In this document: piece after piece, positions 32,447-41,829 of the stretch
Layout: the number at the start of each line of letters is the position of its first letter
How positions within the stretch are numbered: the first letter of the stretch is position 1
Source: CANKHA01 sp963731585
Lineage (GTDB): Bacteria; Pseudomonadota; Alphaproteobacteria; Rhizobiales; Xanthobacteraceae
Length of the DNA: 64,000 bases
NCBI GenBank assembly: GCA_963731585.1
Contig: CAVSWC010000001.1
Location: 62,001-126,000, forward strand
Reading direction: 5' to 3'
Made by a program: the position numbers and the translations under genes
The notes under the pieces: model-generated
What the model saw: only the letters and a program-made list of their open reading frames with translations
Databases searched by the model: none
What the model was told of the DNA's origin: nothing

Positions 32447-33731
32447 ATGACCGCCATCGTTGACATCATCGGACGTGAAATTCTCGACAGCCGCGGCAAT
32501 CCGACCGTGGAGGTCGACGTCGTGCTGGAAGACGGCGCCCTCGGGCGCGCCGCGGTGCCGTCCGGCGCCTCAACCGGCGCGCATGAGGCGGTGGAGCTGC
32601 GCGACGGCGACAAGAAACGCTATGGCGGCAAGGGCGTGCGCAAGGCGCTCGATGCAGTCAATGGTGAGATTTTCGACGCGGTCGGCGGCATGGATGCGCA
32701 AGCCCAGACGAAGATCGACGAGACCCTGATCGCGCTCGACGGCACGCCCAACAAGAGCCGACTCGGCGCCAATGCCTTGCTCGGCGTCTCACTCGCAGTG
32801 GCCAAAGCGGCAGCGATCGCCAGCGGTCTGCCGCTTTATCGTTATATCGGCGGCACCTCCGCCCGGCTCTTGCCCGTGCCGATGATGAACATCATCAACG
32901 GCGGCGTGCATGCGGACAATCCGATCGACTTCCAGGAATTCATGGTGCTGCCGATCGGCGCATCCAGCTTTGCCGATGCGCTGCGCGCCGGCGCGGAAAT
33001 CTTCCAGACCCTGAAATCGGCGTTGAAGCAAGCCGGCCACAATACCAATGTCGGCGACGAGGGCGGCTTTGCGCCGAACCTGCCGTCCGCGGACGCCGCG
33101 CTCGGATTTGTGGTCAAGGCGGTGGAAAAGGCCGGCTATGCGCCGGGCAAGGATGTCATGCTCGGACTCGACTGCGCCTCCACCGAATTCTTCAAGGGCG
33201 GCAAATACGTCTACGCAAGGCGAGCGCAAGACGCGCACGCATCAGGAGCAGGCGAAATATCTCGCCGATCTCGTGTCGCGCTATCCGATCGTCTCAATTG
33301 AAGACGGCATGGCGGAAGACGACATGGAAGGCTGGAAGTTGCTGACCGAAATGATCGGCGGCAAATGCCAGCTTGTTGGGGACGATCTTTTTGTCACGAA
33401 CGTCAAACGTCTGGCGCAAGGCATTGAGGACGGACTGGCCAATTCCATCCTGGTAAAAGTCAACCAGATCGGCACGCTCACCGAGACGCTGGCCGCGGTC
33501 GAGATGGCGCACAAGGCCGGTTACACCGCGGTGATGTCGCATCGCTCCGGCGAAACCGAGGACACCACCATCGCCGATCTCGCGGTTGCCACCAGTTGCG
33601 GACAGATCAAGACCGGCTCGCTTGCGCGTTCCGATCGCGTCGCCAAATACAACCAGCTTTTGCGCATCGAGGAAGAACTGGGGCCGCAGGGCAAGTATGC
33701 CGGCCGCGCCGCGCTTAAAGCGCTCGGCTGA
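32447..33731 (+). CDS. eno: Enolase (one-base insertion)
   Basis: Dehydrates 2-phosphoglycerate to phosphoenolpyruvate. Start MTAIVDIIGREILDSRGNP; SGASTGAHEA, VGDEGGFAPN, SIEDGMAEDD, SHRSGETEDT all present. A C inserted at 33216 breaks the frame between KYVY and EGERKTRT; removed, the protein is 427 residues, the normal length. The interval is 3n+1 bases. It heads a plus-strand block (panB and beyond) and is followed by panB after 14 bases. Confidence 0.95.
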
Positions 33732-33745
33732 GCGAGGAGAGGGGC

Positions 33746-34573
33746 ATGTCGCTGCAGCAGGAGATCAAGCGGCTGACGGCGCCCGACATCTGCGCGCGCA
33801 AGGGCGGCGCACCGATCGTCTGCCTGACCTCCTATCACGCGCATACCGCGCGCATCCTCGATCAGCATTGCGACGTGATCCTGGTCGGCGACTTGCTTGG
33901 CATGGTGATGCACGGGCTGGAAAACACCATTCCGGTGACGCTCGAGATGATGATCCTGCAAGGCCGCGCGGTGATGCGCGGCTCCGAACGCGCGCTCGTC
34001 GTGGTCGACATGCCCTTCGGGTCCTACGAAGCGTCGAAGGAACAGGCCTTCCATTCAGCCGCGCGCGTGCTGAAGGAAACCCATTGCGGCGCCATTAAGC
34101 TCGAAGGTGGACGCCGCATGGCGGAAACCATCGCTTTCCTGGTGGAACGCGGCGTGCCGGTGATGGCGCATATCGGCATGACGCCGCAGGCGGTGAATGT
34201 GCTCGGCTCGTTCCGCGCGCGCGGGCGCGATGAGACGGAATGGGCAGAATTCGAGGAGGACGGCCGGGCGGTGGCGGAGGCCGGTGCCTTTTCCGTCGTG
34301 GTGGAGGCGGTGGCGGAGCCGCTGGCACGCAAGCTCACGGCGCAGATTCCCGTCCCTACCATCGGGATCGGCGCGAGCCCGGCCTGCGACGGCCAGATCC
34401 TGGTGCTGGAGGATATGCTCGGCCTATCCCCCTGGGCGCCGAAATTCGTCAAGCGCTATAGCGATCTCGGGCCGTCTATCGGCAAGGCGGTGGAAGCCTA
34501 TGCGGCGGAGGTGCGGGCGAGGGCTTTTCCGGGCCCCGAGCACGTCTATCCCATGAAGCGCAAGGACCGCTGA
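33746..34573 (+). CDS. panB: 3-methyl-2-oxobutanoate hydroxymethyltransferase
   Basis: First step of pantothenate synthesis: adds a hydroxymethyl group from methylene-THF to ketoisovalerate. 275 residues, TIM barrel. CLTSYHAHTARIL, VGDLLGMVMHG, VKLEGG-like IKLEGGRRM and the metal ligands in VVVDMPFG are seen. AGGAGAGG lies just before the ATG. No panC is next to it in the window. Confidence 0.95.
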   Translation: MSLQQEIKRLTAPDICARKGGAPIVCLTSYHAHTARILDQHCDVILVGDLLGMVMHGLENTIPVTLEMMILQGRAVMRGSERALVVVDMPFGSYEASKEQAFHSAARVLKETHCGAIKLEGGRRMAETIAFLVERGVPVMAHIGMTPQAVNVLGSFRARGRDETEWAEFEEDGRAVAEAGAFSVVVEAVAEPLARKLTAQIPVPTIGIGASPACDGQILVLEDMLGLSPWAPKFVKRYSDLGPSIGKAVEAYAAEVRARAFPGPEHVYPMKRKDR

Positions 34574-34575
34574 GC

Positions 34576-34620
34576 GTTAGAGCGCGCTCGGCCAAAGTGG
34601 GCACCGGTTTCGGGGAACGC
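34576..34620. repeat. Degenerate short Rhizobiales-type repeat
   Basis: GTTAGAGC followed by CAAAGTGGGCACCGGTTTCGG resembles the TTAGAGC...AAAGTGGGAACCGGTTTTCGG repeat that I associate with Bradyrhizobiaceae intergenic DNA. It is too degenerate to define ends. Confidence 0.45.
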
Positions 34621-34703
34621 AGTCCTTTGCCTTGCCTGCGCCATATCGGTAGGTTACCCGCGTTCCGGGGAATTGATGTATTTGCAGAGGGTTGGAGAAG
34701 TTA

Positions 34704-35357
34704 GTGTCCGACATTTTCAATGAAGTCGATGAGGAAGTCCGGCGCGAGAAGCTAAGAAGGCTTTGGGATCGCTACCAGGTCTTCATCATCGGCGGGGCTA
34801 TCCTGATTGTCGCTCTGATCGGCGGCTGGCGCCTGAACGAATGGTGGGAATCAAAAAAGGCTGCCGAAGCGGGCGGCGCTTTCCAGACCGCCATGACTTT
34901 GAGCGCCGAAGGCAAACACGCCGAAGCGGAAGCCGCCTTCGCCAAGGTAGCGGAGAAGGGCGCGGCCGGATATCGCGCCCTTGCCCGTCTGCAGGCAGCA
35001 GGCGAAATGGCGCAGCGCGATCCCAAATCCGCGATTGAAGCCTACGATTCGCTCGCTGCGGATTCCCGCCTGAACGAGACGCTGCGTGACTTGGCCGCCG
35101 TACGCGCCGGCTTCCTGCTGGTCGATACCGCGTCCTATGACGATCTGCGCCGGCGCCTTGAGCCCGCGACTGGGCGGGAGCGCCCTTTCCGCAATTCCGC
35201 GCGCGAGATGCTCGCGCTGTCAGCCTTGCGCGCCAATGACGCCGCGGCCGCGCGCAAGTGGTTCGACCAGATCGTCACCGACGCCGCGGCGCCGGCAGGA
35301 TTGCGTAAACGAATTGAAATGTTGATGGCGCTGGCCCCTGACACCGGCAACAGCTGA
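34704..35357 (+). CDS. YfgM-like tetratricopeptide membrane protein
   Basis: A 217-residue bitopic inner-membrane protein: short cytoplasmic N-terminus (DIFNEVDEEVRREKL), one membrane helix (VFIIGGAILIVALIGGW, about residues 26-42), then a periplasmic TPR-like helical region (Ala-rich repeats to the end). Such proteins, found before bamB and der, act as Sec-translocon-associated chaperone-like factors (family knowledge for YfgM). The start is the GTG at 34704 with GGAG 6 bases upstream; the TTG at 34692 is less likely. der follows two genes later. The bamB gene expected between them in many species is not there; a lipoprotein gene takes the place. Confidence 0.8.
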   Translation: MSDIFNEVDEEVRREKLRRLWDRYQVFIIGGAILIVALIGGWRLNEWWESKKAAEAGGAFQTAMTLSAEGKHAEAEAAFAKVAEKGAAGYRALARLQAAGEMAQRDPKSAIEAYDSLAADSRLNETLRDLAAVRAGFLLVDTASYDDLRRRLEPATGRERPFRNSAREMLALSALRANDAAAARKWFDQIVTDAAAPAGLRKRIEMLMALAPDTGNS

Positions 35358-35371
35358 GCAGGAGATACCGT

Positions 35372-35914
35372 ATGTTCCGCGTCCGCGCGATCCCGGTTGT
35401 TGCAGGGCTGATGACGGGGCTGTTGCTGTCCGCATGCAGCGGCACCAGCGGCAATTTTGATCCGACCGATTGGATCAGCGGCGAATTCTTCAGCACCAAG
35501 ACGCCGCTCCCGGGCGAACGCAAGCCGGTCTTTCCAACTGGCGTACCCGGCGTTGCAGAAGGTGTGCCGCGCGAATTGGTGAAGGGGAATCAGCAGCCCG
35601 TGGTCGAAGCCGCTGCCCCAGAGGAACCGGCGCCGGCCGCGAAACCGGCTCAGCCGGCCCGGCCGCCAGCCGCCCGGCCTGCGCCCAAGCCACGCACGGC
35701 CAGCGCCCCGCCGCAACCCGCCCCGGTCCGCGCCGCGCCTGCCGCCAGGCCCGCGCAGCCGGCGACGAGCAGCCAACCGGCTGTCGCCTGGCCGGACCCG
35801 ACCAATGCCCCGGCACCGAGACCTGCCCAGAGCACAGCCCCGGCTGCCAACTGGCCGGAACCGAACACCCAGGCCAATTGGCCGCCGCCCGACCCCAACG
35901 CCTTTTCGCGCTGA
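35372..35914 (+). CDS. Pro/Ala-rich lipoprotein
   Basis: A 180-residue lipoprotein: signal peptide with lipobox LSAC (Cys22), a short folded-looking segment to about residue 75, then a long Pro/Ala/Lys/Gln linker-like tail with two AxWPxP-type motifs (VAWPDP, ANWPEP, ANWPPPDP) at the C-terminus. I recognise no domain; the tail suggests a periplasmic spacer reaching toward peptidoglycan or the outer membrane. It lies 14 bases after the YfgM-like gene and 52 before der, so one transcript is likely. It is not BamB, which would be a beta-propeller of about 400 residues. Confidence 0.75.
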   Translation: MFRVRAIPVVAGLMTGLLLSACSGTSGNFDPTDWISGEFFSTKTPLPGERKPVFPTGVPGVAEGVPRELVKGNQQPVVEAAAPEEPAPAAKPAQPARPPAARPAPKPRTASAPPQPAPVRAAPAARPAQPATSSQPAVAWPDPTNAPAPRPAQSTAPAANWPEPNTQANWPPPDPNAFSR

Positions 35915-35966
35915 GAAGGGTTACGCGATAACCTAACGCCCGTTTCGGCAGCCGGATCATCGCGTC

Positions 35967-37343
35967 ATGAGCTTTACCGTTGCCATTGTCGGCCGGCCGA
36001 ATGTCGGCAAGTCCACGCTGTTCAACCGGCTGGTGGGGAGCAGATTGGCATTGGTCGACAACCAGCCCGGTGTGACGCGCGACCGCCGCGAGGGCAAGGC
36101 GCGCCTGGGCGACATCGATTTCACCGTCGTCGACACCGCTGGCCTCGAAGACGCGGCGGCCCAGAGCCTGTCCGGCCGTATGCGCGCGCAAACCGAAGCG
36201 GCGCTGGCAGATGCCGACGCCATCTTCTTCCTCATCGACGCGCGGAGTGGACCTTTGCCGGCAGACAAAGGCTTTGCGGAGCTGGTGCGCCGCACGGGCA
36301 AGCCGGTGATCGTCGTGGCCAACAAGAGCGAAGGCAAAGCAGGCGAGACGGGAGCAATGGAATCCTATCGGCTCGGGCTGGGCGCGCCGATCGCGATTTC
36401 GGCCGAACACGGCGAAGGCCTTTCCGATCTTTATGACGCATTGCGTTCCGCCTTGCCGGAAGCGACGGAATTGCCTTCCGGGACCGACGAAGAAACGGGT
36501 ATCGATCCCGCAGCACCGGAAGTCATTCGCGTGGCGGTGGTGGGCCGTCCCAATGTCGGCAAATCCACCCTGATCAATTATCTACTCGGGGAGGAGCGTC
36601 TGCTTACCGGACCGGAAGCCGGTATCACACGCGACTCGATCGCCGTGCCGCTGCAATGGCAGGGGCGAGACTTTTTGATCTACGACACCGCCGGCATGCG
36701 CCGCCGCTCCAAGATCGACCAGAAGCTGGAGAAGCTCTCGGTCGCGGACGCGCTTAATGCCATCCGCTTCGCCCATGTCGTCGTGGTGCTGATGGATTCC
36801 GAGCATGCCTTCGAGGAACAGGATTTGCGCATTGCCGATCTGGCGGAGCGGGAAGGCCGCGCGCTCGTTATCGCCATGAGCAAATCAGATCTGATGCCGA
36901 AACAGGCCGGCGTGCTCAAAAAACTACGCGAGGAAACCGACCACTGGTTGCCGCAGGTGGCGGGCGTGCCGGTGGTCGCAGTGTCCGGCATCACCGGAGA
37001 GGGCGTCGACCGCCTGTTGCAGGCTGTGACCGACAGTCACGCGGTCTGGAACAAACGCGTGTCCACCGCTGCGCTCAATCGCTGGCTCGGTGACACACTC
37101 TCGCAACATCCGCCACCGGCAGTATCCGGGCGTCGGCTGAAGCTCAATTACATCACCCAGCCGAAGACACGGCCGCCCAGCTTCATGCTGTCTTGCACCC
37201 GCGCCGATGCGCTGCCTGAAGCTTACCGGCGCTATCTCGTCAACGGCCTGCGCGATGCTTTCGATCTGCCGGGCACGCCGATCCGATTGACGCTGCGTGA
37301 AAAAGAGAATCCTTTTGCCGGACGAAAGCGGCGCGTCAGCTGA
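35967..37343 (+). CDS. der: Ribosome-associated GTPase Der (EngA)
   Basis: Double-GTPase needed for 50S subunit maturation. 458 residues with two G domains: GRPNVGKST at residues 9-17 and again near 193-201, each with DTAG/DTAGM (switch II) and NKSE / SKSD G4 motifs, and a C-terminal KH-like domain ending GRKRRVS. ATG at 35967. Intact frame. Confidence 0.97.
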   Translation: MSFTVAIVGRPNVGKSTLFNRLVGSRLALVDNQPGVTRDRREGKARLGDIDFTVVDTAGLEDAAAQSLSGRMRAQTEAALADADAIFFLIDARSGPLPADKGFAELVRRTGKPVIVVANKSEGKAGETGAMESYRLGLGAPIAISAEHGEGLSDLYDALRSALPEATELPSGTDEETGIDPAAPEVIRVAVVGRPNVGKSTLINYLLGEERLLTGPEAGITRDSIAVPLQWQGRDFLIYDTAGMRRRSKIDQKLEKLSVADALNAIRFAHVVVVLMDSEHAFEEQDLRIADLAEREGRALVIAMSKSDLMPKQAGVLKKLREETDHWLPQVAGVPVVAVSGITGEGVDRLLQAVTDSHAVWNKRVSTAALNRWLGDTLSQHPPPAVSGRRLKLNYITQPKTRPPSFMLSCTRADALPEAYRRYLVNGLRDAFDLPGTPIRLTLREKENPFAGRKRRVS

Positions 37344-37464
37344 TCCTCCTTCGGTCTGATAAGATACCTATCTATCCCCTTGATTTAAAAATATTTGTTT
37401 CCAATGATCGCCCGTCACGTCCGGCGTTAAAGTCACATTAAGAGCGAACAGGCCATGGTGGATC

Positions 37465-37782
37465 ATGGTCACCCGCAGACGGTTGCGTTCGTTTTTCACC
37501 GCGCTCAGTCTCTACGCCATCGCGGCTCTCTTCATCGGCTATTTCGCCGTCAATGCCTTCTCCGGCAATCACGGTCTGCTTGCCAAGCAGCAGCTTGAGG
37601 AGCAGATCACCGAACTGACCGCCGAATTCAGCCGCGCCGAAATAGAGCGGCTGCAATGGGAGCGGCGCGTCTCCTTGCTGCGGTCAGACCGCCTGGATCC
37701 GGACCTCCTGGACGAGAGGGCGCGCGCGGAATTGCACTACATGCATCCGCGCGAACTGACGTTCAATCTGCAGCCGCGATAA
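37465..37782 (+). CDS. FtsB/DivIC-type septum formation initiator
   Basis: A 105-residue bitopic cell-division protein: Arg-rich N-terminus, one membrane helix (about residues 12-30, ALSLYAIAALFIGYFAV), then a coiled-coil (LLAKQQLEEQITELTAEFSRAEIERLQWERRV in pieces) and a short C-terminal tail. It matches FtsB of the FtsQLB divisome complex. Position between eno/der and pdhA is the usual one in Rhizobiales. The 121-base gap before it is AT-rich and probably holds its promoter. Confidence 0.88.
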   Translation: MVTRRRLRSFFTALSLYAIAALFIGYFAVNAFSGNHGLLAKQQLEEQITELTAEFSRAEIERLQWERRVSLLRSDRLDPDLLDERARAELHYMHPRELTFNLQPR

Positions 37783-37942
37783 GAAGTTCGACCGAATATT
37801 TTGGTCTTCCTCCTGTTATTGCCCTAAAATTGTGCGTAGCCTTCACTTTCGTAAGGCACCCCCGGGCGCGCCTGCGCTTTCGCCTTTTCACGAATTGGGC
37901 TATGGGGTTCTAAGCCCCAGACAATCCCGCCTCAGGAGCCCC

Positions 37943-38989
37943 ATGGCCGCCGTCTCCTCCGCCAAATCCGCCGCACAAAACACCTCCAACCGCGCCGGTT
38001 CCAGCGGCGATGGCAGCAAAGGTTCAGTGCCCGAGTTCAGCAAGGAGCAGGAGCTTGTCGCCTATCGCGACATGCTCGCCATCCGGCGCTTCGAGGAGAA
38101 GGCGGGCCAGATGTATGGCATGGGCCTGATCGGCGGCTTCTGTCATCTCTATATCGGTCAGGAAGCTGTGGTCGTTGGCATGCAGATGTCGCTGAAGCCG
38201 GGCGACCAGGTCATCACAGGGTACCGCGATCATGGCCACATGCTGGCTTGCGGCATGGATCCCAACGGCGTGATGGCCGAACTGACGGGCCGCAGAAGCG
38301 GCTATTCCCGCGGCAAGGGCGGGTCGATGCATATGTTCTCGGTCGAGAAGGGTTTTTACGGCGGCCACGGCATCGTCGGGGCGCAGGTGCCGCTCGGCAC
38401 CGGCCTCGCTTTCGCCAACCGCTATCGCGATAACGACAATGTCTGCCTGACCTATTTCGGCGATGGCGCGGCCAACCAGGGGCAGGTCTATGAGAGCTTC
38501 AACATGGCCTCGCTCTGGAAGCTGCCGGTCGTCTATGTGATCGAGAACAACCGCTACGCCATGGGCACCTCGATCAACCGCTCATCCGCCAGCGTCGATC
38601 TTTCGCGCCGCGGCGTCTCCTTCAATATCGAAGGCGATCAGGTCGACGGCATGGATGTGCGCGCGGTGAAAGCGGCCGGCGAGAAAGCGGTGAAGCTGTG
38701 CCGCGAGGGCAAGGGGCCCTATATCCTGGAAATGATCACCTATCGCTATCGCGGCCATTCCATGTCCGACCCAGCAAAATACCGCACGCGCGAAGAAGTC
38801 GAGAAGGTACGCGGCGAGCAGGACCCGATCGAGCAGGTCCGCCTTCGCTTGCTTAAAAAGGGGATGAGCGAAGAGGCGCTGAAGAAGATCGACTCCGAGG
38901 TGCGCGCCAAGGTGAACGAGGCGGGCGAATTCGCCACCCACGACCCGGAACCCGACCCCTCCGAGCTTTATACGAATGTGATGCGCTAA
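37943..38989 (+). CDS. pdhA: Pyruvate dehydrogenase E1 alpha subunit
   Basis: With PdhB decarboxylates pyruvate using TPP and transfers the acetyl group to lipoyl E2. 348 residues. The TPP/Mg motif GDGAANQG ... VIENN near residues 175-206 is complete; RYRGHSMSDP carries the conserved phosphorylation-loop region. The ATG at 37943 has AGGAG about 6 bases upstream; more upstream starts are not supported. First gene of pdhA-pdhB-pdhC-lpdA. Confidence 0.96.
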   Translation: MAAVSSAKSAAQNTSNRAGSSGDGSKGSVPEFSKEQELVAYRDMLAIRRFEEKAGQMYGMGLIGGFCHLYIGQEAVVVGMQMSLKPGDQVITGYRDHGHMLACGMDPNGVMAELTGRRSGYSRGKGGSMHMFSVEKGFYGGHGIVGAQVPLGTGLAFANRYRDNDNVCLTYFGDGAANQGQVYESFNMASLWKLPVVYVIENNRYAMGTSINRSSASVDLSRRGVSFNIEGDQVDGMDVRAVKAAGEKAVKLCREGKGPYILEMITYRYRGHSMSDPAKYRTREEVEKVRGEQDPIEQVRLRLLKKGMSEEALKKIDSEVRAKVNEAGEFATHDPEPDPSELYTNVMR

Positions 38990-39031
38990 ACGGGCGAGAA
39001 GCCACCGGCCCCGATTTCAAGAGTTCAGAAT

Positions 39032-40435
39032 ATGCCGATCCAAGTGCTGATGCCCGCCCTCTCGCCCACGATGGAGAAGGGCAACCTCGCCAAATGGCTG
39101 AAGAAGGAGGGCGAAGCGATCCGCAGTGGCGATGTCATCGCCGAGATCGAAACCGACAAAGCGACGATGGAGGTCGAGGCCACCGACGAAGGCACGCTCG
39201 GGCAGATCCTGGTGCCGGAAGGCACGCAGGATGTGGCGGTGAACACGCCGATTGCAACGATCTTTTCCGAAGGCGAAGATGCTTCCGCCGCAAAATCCGC
39301 CAAGCCGGAACGCCAGGCGAAAGCCGCGGAATCCGCGCCGCCGGCTGCCGAGGATCAGAAACAGGCCAAAGCGCCGGCTCCGGCGAAATCCGCCGTCGCC
39401 ACGCCACCGCAACCGAAGGCCTTGCCTGAACCCGACGTGCCTGCCGGAACCGAGACGGTCACCATGACCGTGCGCGAAGCCTTACGCGATGCCATGGCGG
39501 AAGAGATGCGCCGCGACAAGGACGTCTTCGTCATGGGCGAAGAGGTTGCGGAATATCAGGGCGCCTACAAGGTCACGCAGGGGCTGTTGCAGGAATTCGG
39601 CGCCAAGCGCGTCATCGACACGCCCATCACCGAGCATGGTTTCGCCGGCCTCGGCGTCGGCGCGGCACTCGCCGGACTGAAGCCGATCGTGGAGTTCATG
39701 ACCTGGAACTTCGCCATGCAGGCGATCGACCAGCTGATCAATTCCGCGGCTAAAACACTCTACATGTCGGGCGGACAAATGGGCTGCCAGATCGTCTTCC
39801 GCGGCCCCAATGGGGCCGCCGCCCGCGTCGGTGCGCAACATAGCCAGGATTATTCCGCCTGGTATTCGCATATCCCCGGGCTGACGGTGATCGCCCCATA
39901 CACCGCCGCCGATCACAAGGGCTTGCTGAAAGCCGCGATCCGTAATCCCAATGTGATCATCTTCCTGGAAAACGAAATGCTCTACGGCCAGTCTTTTCCT
40001 GTTCCCAAGCTCGACGACTACGTCGTGCCGATCGGCCGCGCCAAAATCTCGCGCGAGGGCAGCGACGTCACGCTCGTCGCCTGGTCGATGGGCATGAGCT
40101 ACGCGCTGAAAGCGGCCGAGGAACTGGCGAAGGAAAACATTTCGGCAGAGGTCATCGATCTGCGCACGCTGCGCCCGATGGATACCGAAACGATCATTGC
40201 GTCGGTGAAGAAGACCGGCCGCGTGGTCACGGTCGAGGAGGGCTGGCAGCAGTCCGGCATCGGCGCGGAAATCGCCGCGCGCATCATGGAGCAAGCCTTC
40301 GATTATCTCGACGCGCCGGTGGCGCGGGTGGCTGCGAAGGACGTGCCGATGCCTTACGCCGCCAATCTCGAGAAGCTGGCATTGCCATCGGTCGCCGAGG
40401 TAGTCGCCGCCGCAAAAGCCGTCTGCTACCGGTAG
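39032..40435 (+). CDS. pdhB: Pyruvate dehydrogenase E1 beta subunit with lipoyl domain
   Basis: 467 residues. An N-terminal lipoyl domain (about 1-80, lipoylated Lys43 in ETDKATMEVEA) and an Ala/Pro-rich linker precede the transketolase-like E1 beta domain (from about residue 140, ETVTMTVREALRDAM). The extra lipoyl domain on E1 beta is known in Rhizobiales PDH. It depends on LipA, encoded at 46 kb. It precedes pdhC by 8 bases. Confidence 0.96.
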   Translation: MPIQVLMPALSPTMEKGNLAKWLKKEGEAIRSGDVIAEIETDKATMEVEATDEGTLGQILVPEGTQDVAVNTPIATIFSEGEDASAAKSAKPERQAKAAESAPPAAEDQKQAKAPAPAKSAVATPPQPKALPEPDVPAGTETVTMTVREALRDAMAEEMRRDKDVFVMGEEVAEYQGAYKVTQGLLQEFGAKRVIDTPITEHGFAGLGVGAALAGLKPIVEFMTWNFAMQAIDQLINSAAKTLYMSGGQMGCQIVFRGPNGAAARVGAQHSQDYSAWYSHIPGLTVIAPYTAADHKGLLKAAIRNPNVIIFLENEMLYGQSFPVPKLDDYVVPIGRAKISREGSDVTLVAWSMGMSYALKAAEELAKENISAEVIDLRTLRPMDTETIIASVKKTGRVVTVEEGWQQSGIGAEIAARIMEQAFDYLDAPVARVAAKDVPMPYAANLEKLALPSVAEVVAAAKAVCYR

Positions 40436-40443
40436 GGCGCACC

Positions 40444-41829
40444 ATGCCGACCAATATTCTCATGCCCGCGCTCTCGCCCACGATGGAGAAGGGCAACCTT
40501 GCCAAATGGGTGAAGAAAGAGGGCGACAAGGTCGCTCCCGGCGACGTGCTGGCCGAAATCGAAACCGACAAGGCGACGATGGAAGTCGAAGCGGTTGACG
40601 AGGGCACGCTGGCGAAGATCGTGGTGCCGGAAGGCACCCAGGACGTTCCGGTCAACCAGATCATCGCCGTACTCGCGGGCGAAGGCGAGGATGTGAAGGC
40701 GGCGGCTTCGGGAGCAGCAGGAGCGGGGACACAGGCGGAGAAACAACCATCCGCCGCAACCCCCTCACCCCAGCCCTCTCCTCAGGCCTCTCCCCAACGG
40801 GAAGCAGGCAGTGCATCGCCGCAAGGCAAAGCTCCTTCACCTCTCCCCGGGGGGGAGAGGTCGGCGCCGAAGGCGCCGGGTGAGGGGGTTCCGGCGCAAA
40901 AAGGGGATCGCCTCTTCGCATCACCGCTCGCCAAGCGGCTTGCCAAGGAAGGCAATATCGACCTCTCGCGCGTGCAGGGCTCCGGTCCGCATGGCCGCGT
41001 CGTCGCGCGCGATGTCGCGGCAGCGAAATCCGGCGGCGCACAGAAGGCACCGGTCGCTGCTGCTGGCGCCGCACCGCTCGCCCAGCCGCCGTCCGACGAC
41101 AAGGTCATGGCGCTGTTCGAACAGGGCAGTTACGAAATCATTCCGCACGACAATATCCGGAAGATCATCGCCCGCCGACTGGTCGAGGCCAAGACGACCA
41201 TTCCGCATTTTTATCTGACGGTCGACTGCATCATCGACAACTTGTTGAAGGCGCGCGAAGAGATCAACGGCTTGGCGCCGAAGGACAAAGAAGGCAAGCC
41301 GGCCTGGAAATTGTCGGTCAACGACTTCGTCATCAAGGCTTTGGCGCTCGCGCTGCAGCGCGTGCCCGATGCCAATGTGACCTGGACCGAAGCCGGCATG
41401 CTCAAGCACAAGCATTCCGACGTGGGCGTAGCGGTTTCCATCCCGGGCGGGCTGATCACGCCAATCGTGCGCCGAGCCGAGCTGAAATCGCTCTCGGTCA
41501 TTTCCAATGAGATGAAAGACCTCGCCGGCCGCGCGCGCGCCAAGAAACTGCGGCCGGAGGAATTCCAGGGCGGCACCAGCGCGGTTTCCAACCTCGGCAT
41601 GTATGGCGTCCGCGAATTCGCCGCCGTGATCAATCCGCCGCACGCCACCATTTTGGCGGTCGGTGCCGGCGAGCAGCGGGCGATCGTGCGCAACGGCAAG
41701 GTGGAAGCGGCGACCGTGATGACCACCACGCTCTCGACCGATCATCGCGCGGTGGATGGCGTGCTCGGCGCCCAGCTGCTCGGCGCGATCAAGGCGATAC
41801 TTGAGAACCCAGTCATGATGGTGGTGTGA
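40444..41829 (+). CDS. pdhC: Dihydrolipoamide acetyltransferase (PDH E2)
   Basis: Core of the PDH complex; transfers acetyl from lipoyl to CoA. 461 residues: lipoyl domain (1-80, Lys43), linker, peripheral subunit-binding domain (FASPLAKRLAKEG ... GSGPHGRVVARDV, about 158-190) and catalytic domain with the active-site DHRAVDG near the C-terminus. The linker from about residue 105 to 150 is encoded by a palindromic repeat (own entry) and reads TPSPQPSPQ ... PSPLPGGERSAPKAPGEG, unlike normal Ala/Pro linkers. Its TGA stop overlaps the lpdA ATG. Confidence 0.95.
   Translation: MPTNILMPALSPTMEKGNLAKWVKKEGDKVAPGDVLAEIETDKATMEVEAVDEGTLAKIVVPEGTQDVPVNQIIAVLAGEGEDVKAAASGAAGAGTQAEKQPSAATPSPQPSPQASPQREAGSASPQGKAPSPLPGGERSAPKAPGEGVPAQKGDRLFASPLAKRLAKEGNIDLSRVQGSGPHGRVVARDVAAAKSGGAQKAPVAAAGAAPLAQPPSDDKVMALFEQGSYEIIPHDNIRKIIARRLVEAKTTIPHFYLTVDCIIDNLLKAREEINGLAPKDKEGKPAWKLSVNDFVIKALALALQRVPDANVTWTEAGMLKHKHSDVGVAVSIPGGLITPIVRRAELKSLSVISNEMKDLAGRARAKKLRPEEFQGGTSAVSNLGMYGVREFAAVINPPHATILAVGAGEQRAIVRNGKVEAATVMTTTLSTDHRAVDGVLGAQLLGAIKAILENPVMMVV
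40758..40890. repeat. Palindromic repeat inserted in frame in pdhC
   Basis: Bounded by a perfect 13-base inverted repeat: AACCCCCTCACCC at 40758-40770 and GGGTGAGGGGGTT at 40878-40890. Inside are CCTCTCC-type arms around CCCGGGGGGG. It resembles the CCCTCACCC...GGGTGAGGG intergenic palindromes common in Rhizobiales, here translated within a protein linker. Confidence 0.88.
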
